Made by a program: the position numbers and the translations under genes. The notes beneath the pieces were generated by a model, which had not been told where the DNA came from, ran no database searches, and saw only the letters and a list, made by a program, of their open reading frames with translations. Shown in pieces: positions 9,620 to 12,772 of a stretch of 12,772 nt of DNA. The stretch is taken from assembly GCA_030837425.1 (NCBI GenBank), contig JAUPLJ010000010.1, positions 1-12,772 of the forward strand. The letters run 5' to 3'. The DNA comes from Patescibacteria group bacterium. Its GTDB lineage: Bacteria > Patescibacteriota > Minisyncoccia > Phycocordibacterales > UBA5272. Each line of letters begins with the position of its first letter. The stretch's first letter is position 1.

Positions 9620-11167
9620 ATGTCTCAAAATAAAAATCAAAAACAAAATCTTATAGAAAGACAGCCTGTCGTCGCTGTGATGGGGCATGTTGATCATGGG
9701 AAAAGCTCTCTGCTTGACGCTATTCGTAATACAAATATTGTAGATGGAGAAGTTGGTGGAATCACTCAACATGTGAGCGCATACGAAATCTCTCACGAAT
9801 TAAAAGATAAAAAACAAATTAAAAAAATTACTTTCCTAGACACTCCAGGACATGCGGCTTTTGGGTCAATGAGAGAAAGTGGTGCTTCTATTGCTGACAT
9901 TGCGATACTTATAGTTTCTGCAGAAGATGGAGTGATGCCACAAACAGTTGAAACACATAAGATAATCGTAGCAAAAAATATTCCTTTTATTGTCGCTATT
10001 AGTAAAGTTGATAAACCAAATGCAAACGTCCAAAAAGCTAAAAACTCTCTAGTGGAAAATGGAATCTACATAGAAGGGATGGGAGGAGATATATCATGCG
10101 TAGAAATAGACTCAAAAACAAAAAAAGGCATAGATGAACTTTTAGAAACTATTTTATTAGTAGCTGAAATGAATGGACTTGTTTATGACGAATCAAAACC
10201 AGCCATTGGATTTGTACTTGAATCTTTACTTGACGGAAAAAGAGGAATTTCTTCTACCTTAATTATTAAAGATGGTGTTATGCCAAAATCTGGATCAATA
10301 CTCTCTGGAGTTTCTCTTTCCCCTATTCGTATCATTGAAGATTTTTCTGGTAAAAATATTTCTTTAGCTCATGCGGGACAAGTGGTAAAAGTTACTGGCT
10401 TTGATTCTGTTCCAGAAGTAAATACAGATTTTATTTCAAGTGATGATAAAAAAGAAATGGAAAAATTACAAGCTGAAAGGAAAAATTCTGAAGTTAAAAA
10501 AGTCCTTGATCCAAAAATATATAGAAATGCAAAGCTTGTGATCCCTGTAATTTTAAAGGCTGACACGTATGGTACACTTACTGCTGTTGAAAGAGAGATA
10601 AAAAAGATAGAATACGATGAGAAGAGCGACGCTGAGACAGGGATAAAAGTAAAAATAATTGGAGGAGGAATAGGAAATATTACAGAAGGAGATATCCTAG
10701 GTACATCACATGATGAAGGAGTCTTAATATTTGGCTTTAATGTAAAAATAGAAAACAATGCTAGAGACGAAGCGGAAAGATTAGATATTCACCCTATAAC
10801 TTTTGATATTATCTACAAACTTGCTGAATGGTTTAAAGAAAGAGTCGAGGAGAGACTTCCTCATGAAGAAATTGAAAAGCTTACAGGCAGATTAAAAATC
10901 CTAAAGATTTTCTCTGTGACAAAAGATAAATACGTCTTAGGAGGAAGAGTGCTTGAAGGAAGCATTAAGAATTTATCTAAAATAAAAATCTTGAGACGTG
11001 ATTTTGAAATCGGTACAGGTAAAGTTGTAGAACTTCAAAGCATGAAAATAAAAACAAACGAGGTCCTTGAAGGAAATGAATGTGGGATCATGATTGAAAG
11101 TAAAATTGAAATAATCCCAGGAGATATTATCGAAGCTGTGGAAATTGAAAAAAATAAAATAATGTAA
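9620..11167 (+). CDS. infB: Translation initiation factor IF-2, short form
   Basis: 515 aa GTPase that places fMet-tRNA on the 30S subunit and promotes subunit joining. It starts almost directly with the G domain (about 15-180), without the N-terminal domains of E. coli IF-2 (890 aa). Motifs: G1 G-H-V-D-H-G-K-S (22-29), G2 G-G-I-T-Q-H (46-51), G3 D-T-P-G-H (74-78), G4 S-K-V-D (128-131) and G5 region D-S-K (164-166). G4 is usually N-K-x-D and G5 S-A-K, so both guanine-contact motifs deviate. Domains II, III and C2 follow to residue 510, including the fMet-binding C2 region. The rbfA start lies 4 nt after the stop, so the two form an operon, matching the conserved infB-rbfA order; nusA and truB are not adjacent. 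No Shine-Dalgarno. Confidence 0.96.
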   Translation: MSQNKNQKQNLIERQPVVAVMGHVDHGKSSLLDAIRNTNIVDGEVGGITQHVSAYEISHELKDKKQIKKITFLDTPGHAAFGSMRESGASIADIAILIVSAEDGVMPQTVETHKIIVAKNIPFIVAISKVDKPNANVQKAKNSLVENGIYIEGMGGDISCVEIDSKTKKGIDELLETILLVAEMNGLVYDESKPAIGFVLESLLDGKRGISSTLIIKDGVMPKSGSILSGVSLSPIRIIEDFSGKNISLAHAGQVVKVTGFDSVPEVNTDFISSDDKKEMEKLQAERKNSEVKKVLDPKIYRNAKLVIPVILKADTYGTLTAVEREIKKIEYDEKSDAETGIKVKIIGGGIGNITEGDILGTSHDEGVLIFGFNVKIENNARDEAERLDIHPITFDIIYKLAEWFKERVEERLPHEEIEKLTGRLKILKIFSVTKDKYVLGGRVLEGSIKNLSKIKILRRDFEIGTGKVVELQSMKIKTNEVLEGNECGIMIESKIEIIPGDIIEAVEIEKNKIM

Positions 11168-11171
11168 AAAT

Positions 11172-11540
11172 ATGAATCACGAAACAGATAATCCTGATTT
11201 TGCAGGACAAACTGAAAGACAAATAAAAATTGGTTTAACTTTAAGAAATATTGCTCAGACTTTCTTTCAAAAAGAATCTTCTGGTACATCTCTTATCACA
11301 GTGACCAAAGCAAATATCTCTAGAGATCTAAAAAATACTGATATCTATATTACAGTACTCCCAAAAAGTAAAGAGGATCATGCTTTAGCTTTTGCAAAAA
11401 GAATGAGAACTGATCTCCGTACTGAGATAAAGAAGAAACTACAAATCAGAACTATTCCAAATGTTGAAATAAAGATAGATGAAGGAGAAATCGCCAGACA
11501 AATGATGGATAGCGTATTGAGAAGGACCAAAGAAAACTAA
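11172..11540 (+). CDS. rbfA: Ribosome-binding factor A
   Basis: 122 aa with the type-II KH fold of RbfA: R-Q-I-K-I-G-L-T-L-R-N-I-A (16-28), then I-T-V-T-K-A-N-I-S-R-D-L (42-53), the strand D-I-Y-I-T-V-L (57-63), and R-T-I-P-N-V-E-I-K-I-D (92-102). The protein binds the 30S subunit near helix 1 of 16S rRNA, helps late maturation and is needed at low temperature in model bacteria. It begins 4 nt after infB and is clearly co-transcribed with it. No Shine-Dalgarno, so translational coupling to infB is likely. A weak terminator candidate follows at 11559-11602. Confidence 0.92.
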   Translation: MNHETDNPDFAGQTERQIKIGLTLRNIAQTFFQKESSGTSLITVTKANISRDLKNTDIYITVLPKSKEDHALAFAKRMRTDLRTEIKKKLQIRTIPNVEIKIDEGEIARQMMDSVLRRTKEN

Positions 11541-11558
11541 AAGATTTGTGCATTAGGA

Positions 11559-11602
11559 ATAGATGTTGCAAATATTGTGTAAAAGTATCTATGTCTTTTT
11601 TT
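11559..11602 (+). terminator. Possible terminator of infB-rbfA
   Basis: ATAGAT (11559-11564) can pair with ATCTAT (11587-11592), with a smaller internal CAA/TTG hairpin, followed by GTC and seven Ts. The stem is AT-rich and the loop large, so the call is weak. Confidence 0.4.
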
Positions 11603-11607
11603 GTACA

Positions 11608-11616
11608 TGATATAAT
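11608..11616 (+). promoter_or_regulatory. Extended -10 promoter of the four-helix membrane protein
   Basis: TGATATAAT, identical to the clpB box. No good -35. Predicted start near 11623, leader about 30 nt. Confidence 0.55.
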
Positions 11617-11653
11617 ATTAATATAAAAATAATTAATAATTTAATATAAAAAT

Positions 11654-12037
11654 ATGTATCTAACACCAGCTTTAGTGGCTCAAATATTAAGTATGCCATT
11701 TTTAATAATTGGTTTATCAATGTTTTTCGACAGAGAAAATAATATAAAAGCCTTCGATGAAATCACAAAAAGTAGAGGCCAGCTTTGGATTGCAGGATTT
11801 CTGCTTTTAATGTTTGGAACATTTATTCTTGCTTTTACAAATATATACGGAGGATTATTGAATCTATTTTTATCAATAGTTGGAATAGCTTGTTTTTTGA
11901 AAGGGACAGCTATGCTAACAATTCCCCACAAACTAGGAAAAGTTTATAGAAGCATTTTTGAAAGTAAGTATGCAGTATTTTTAATTGGAACAATGTGTCT
12001 ATTAATTAGTGTGTTTATGTTTATGAAAGGATTCTAA
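11654..12037 (+). CDS. Hypothetical four-helix membrane protein
   Basis: 127 aa with four hydrophobic helices (about 7-25, 44-62, 67-90, 106-124). No family is recognised. The two halves resemble each other in layout: helix, about 18 polar residues with S-R-G-Q or E-S-K-Y before the next helix, then a helix with F-G-T-F-I-L or I-G-T-M-C-L-L. This suggests an internal duplication of a two-helix unit, by eye only. There are no catalytic-looking clusters. It has its own promoter (11608-11616) and a clear terminator (12064-12096), so it is a single-gene unit not tied to infB-rbfA. ATG at 11654 is the first in frame after the promoter; no Shine-Dalgarno. Confidence 0.75.
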   Translation: MYLTPALVAQILSMPFLIIGLSMFFDRENNIKAFDEITKSRGQLWIAGFLLLMFGTFILAFTNIYGGLLNLFLSIVGIACFLKGTAMLTIPHKLGKVYRSIFESKYAVFLIGTMCLLISVFMFMKGF

Positions 12038-12063
12038 AAATTGAGTAAAAATAATTAAAAATA

Positions 12064-12096
12064 AAAAAACTGATATTTATTATCAGTTTTTTTATT
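12064..12096 (+). terminator. Rho-independent terminator after the four-helix membrane protein gene
   Basis: AAAAAACTGATA (12064-12075), loop TTTAT, TATCAG (12081-12086) and a run of seven Ts. It is symmetrical enough (A tract before, T tract after) to work on both strands and may also end the tRNA-Leu transcript. Confidence 0.85.
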
Positions 12097-12126
12097 TTTC
12101 TATTTCTTTTAAAATAAGTTCTATTT

Positions 12127-12211
12127 TGGTGCCCAGGAGAGGACTTGAACCTCCAAGGATTTCTCCACTAGTTCCTAAGACTAGCGCGTATACCAATTCC
12201 GCCACCTGGGC
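12127..12211 (-). tRNA. tRNA-Leu (TAG), CCA encoded
   Basis: Class II tRNA with acceptor GCCCAGG/TCTGGGC-type pairing (7 positions), anticodon loop CTTAGGA on stem CTAGT/ACTAG, long variable arm (TGGAGAAATCCTTG region) and T loop TTCAAGT. A73 is followed by genomic CCA (12129-12127), unlike the other four tRNAs in the window. TATACT (12222-12217, minus) lies only 5 nt upstream as a possible -10. Confidence 0.95.
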
Positions 12212-12215
12212 AAAT

Positions 12216-12288
12216 AAGTATAGTTTTTGTGAAATTAAATTTCTTGATGTTCCGTAGTAACGGCATTCTCATCTCAAAAGCTATACTT
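12216..12288. other. Possible structured RNA between tRNA-Leu and tRNA-Lys
   Basis: An 8-bp inverted repeat, AAGTATAG (12216-12223) and CTATACTT (12281-12288), encloses two hairpins: GAAAT-TAA-ATTTC (12231-12243), and GATG/CATC (12246-12249 with 12270-12273) stacked on CCGT-AGTA-ACGG (12252-12263). Together this is a three-way junction of 73 nt that folds on either strand. It matches no riboswitch I can name. The repeat on the left also contains the possible -10 of tRNA-Leu. The rest of 12212-12414 shows only the tRNA-Lys promoter. Confidence 0.4.
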
Positions 12289-12394
12289 TAAAAAATACTA
12301 AATACGTCTTATGCATACTTAGTAATATTAATCATATCAAAAAAAATTATATTTTCAAAGTATAAAAACAACGCTTCTTAAAAAAGAATTTTTA

Positions 12395-12403
12395 TGATAT
12401 TAT
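12395..12403 (+). promoter_or_regulatory. Extended -10 promoter of tRNA-Lys
   Basis: TGATATTAT ending 11 nt before the tRNA, inside a 16-base stretch identical to that upstream of infB. The -35 position (TTCTTA, 12375-12380) matches poorly. Confidence 0.6.
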
Positions 12404-12414
12404 TGTTCTAATTA

Positions 12415-12487
12415 GCCCTTATAGCTCAGTTGGTAGAGCAGTTGCCTCTTAAGCAAACGGTCGTAGGTTCGAATCCTACTGAGGGCA
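12415..12487 (+). tRNA. tRNA-Lys (CTT)
   Basis: Acceptor GCCCTTA/TGAGGGC, D arm GCTC/GAGC, anticodon loop CTCTTAA on stem GTTGC/GCAAA (outermost pair G-A mismatched), T stem GTAGG/CCTAC with loop TTCGAAT. A73; CCA not encoded. Convergent to the DHHA1 gene 11 nt away. Confidence 0.96.
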
Positions 12488-12498
12488 CAAAATAATTA

Positions 12499-12772
12499 TT
12501 AAGAAATAATTTTCTTTACAAAATCATTTATAAATTTTTGATCTTTTGTTCTAAAAGCAGCAGCGTTAAAATGCCCTCCTCCATTATATTTTTTAGCAAG
12601 TTTTGATAAATCTACTTTTCCGTATCCTCTCAGGCTCATTTTTAATTCTCCATCTTCAAATGTATAAATAAGGCTAAATAAAGATTTAGATTTTAAAGCA
12701 AGCCTATGGCCTAACTCATTTCTAAAAATAGAGCTGGCATTTATCGCATATATTTTATACCCTTCAAAATCT
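12499..12772 (-). CDS. C-terminal part of a DHHA1-domain (DHH family) phosphoesterase, start outside window
   Basis: The last 90 codons of a gene that enters from the right edge, ending TAA at 12501-12499. The reading Y-K-I-Y-A-I-N-A-S near the start, then M-S-L-R-G-Y-G-K-V-D-L-S-K-L-A-K-K-Y followed by G-G-G-H-F-N-A-A-A-F, is the substrate-binding DHHA1 domain with its G-G-G-H motif. Family knowledge: DHH/DHHA1 proteins include nanoRNases (NrnA), c-di-AMP phosphodiesterases and RecJ-like exonucleases. The metal-binding DHH half is outside the window, so the exact enzyme cannot be named. The closeness of G-G-G-H to the C-terminus fits a short NrnA-like protein rather than RecJ. Confidence 0.85.
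   Translation of the reverse strand, partial: DFEGYKIYAINASSIFRNELGHRLALKSKSLFSLIYTFEDGELKMSLRGYGKVDLSKLAKKYNGGGHFNAAAFRTKDQKFINDFVKKIIS

Noticed and set aside
9611..11289. Minus-strand frames opposite infB and rbfA
   Set aside because: Shadows of the conserved IF-2 and RbfA frames; no promoter or protein features of their own.
12216..12288. Purine or fluoride riboswitch
   Set aside because: The junction layout is similar in outline but the conserved core bases of these classes are not found, and no suitable downstream gene exists.
1..12772. UGA or UAG reassignment, as in some CPR lineages
   Set aside because: No in-frame UGA is needed by any conserved protein, and UAG occurs inside only one gene, which a single mutation explains.

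Overview
The window is AT-rich, densely packed bacterial chromosome. It most likely comes from a member of the Candidate Phyla Radiation (Patescibacteria, Parcubacteria-like). This is inferred from several things: short minimal versions of core genes (a 515-aa IF-2 with no N-terminal domains), proteins resembling CPR families (CREST-like membrane protein, ZIP transporter, divergent SOD, ClpB-type ATPase), no recognisable Shine-Dalgarno sequences, and start codons that often lie only 6-10 nt from a TATAAT box. No UGA recoding is seen. No phage, plasmid, CRISPR or defence locus is visible.

Layout. 1-1026 (minus): the 3' part of a RimL-type acetyltransferase and an unrecognised 129-aa protein, with a strong terminator between them. 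1134-1592 (plus): a pyrimidine-dimer glycosylase of the T4 endonuclease V family, convergent by 4 bp with a small CREST-like membrane protein (1589-2014, minus). 2038-2857 (minus): a ZIP metal transporter directly behind tRNA-Asp. Divergent from it is an initiator tRNA (2935-3005, plus). 3012-3869 (minus): an endonuclease/exonuclease/phosphatase gene broken by an in-frame amber codon, directly behind a tRNA with anticodon CAT. 3911-7746 (minus): clpB, a DUF559 nuclease-like gene and an Fe/Mn superoxide dismutase; a 128-bp inverted-repeat element separates the last two. 7855-7974 (plus): a 39-aa membrane peptide with its own promoter and terminator. 8042-9379 (minus): a cysteine desulfurase carrying an in-frame palindromic insertion. 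9620-11540 (plus): infB-rbfA, the translation-initiation and 30S-maturation pair. 11654-12037 (plus): a four-helix membrane protein. 12127-12487: tRNA-Leu (minus) and tRNA-Lys (plus) flanking a possible structured RNA. 12499-12772 (minus): the C-terminal end of a DHHA1-domain phosphoesterase. No gene-free stretch exceeds 300 bases; the largest gaps are 9380-9619 and 12212-12414, and both are described.

The most striking signal is in the promoters. Ten sites match the extended -10 form TG-N-TAWWWT (TATAAT, TATTAT, TAAAAT or TATATT). Three separate divergent gene pairs have between them a dyad TTTG-N(0,1,3)-CAAA that can supply a -35 hexamer to both directions. The most perfect case is tRNA-Asp/tRNA-fMet, where one palindromic TTGCAA lies exactly 17 bp from both -10 boxes. 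Other points of interest are the palindrome inside the desulfurase gene, the ClpP-docking-like loop in a ClpB-type ATPase, the variant initiator tRNA and the amber-interrupted nuclease. I did not find a clear new multi-gene system. The stronger candidates for undescribed biology are the shared -35 promoter layout, the palindromic element family and the hairpin-rich region at 12216-12288.
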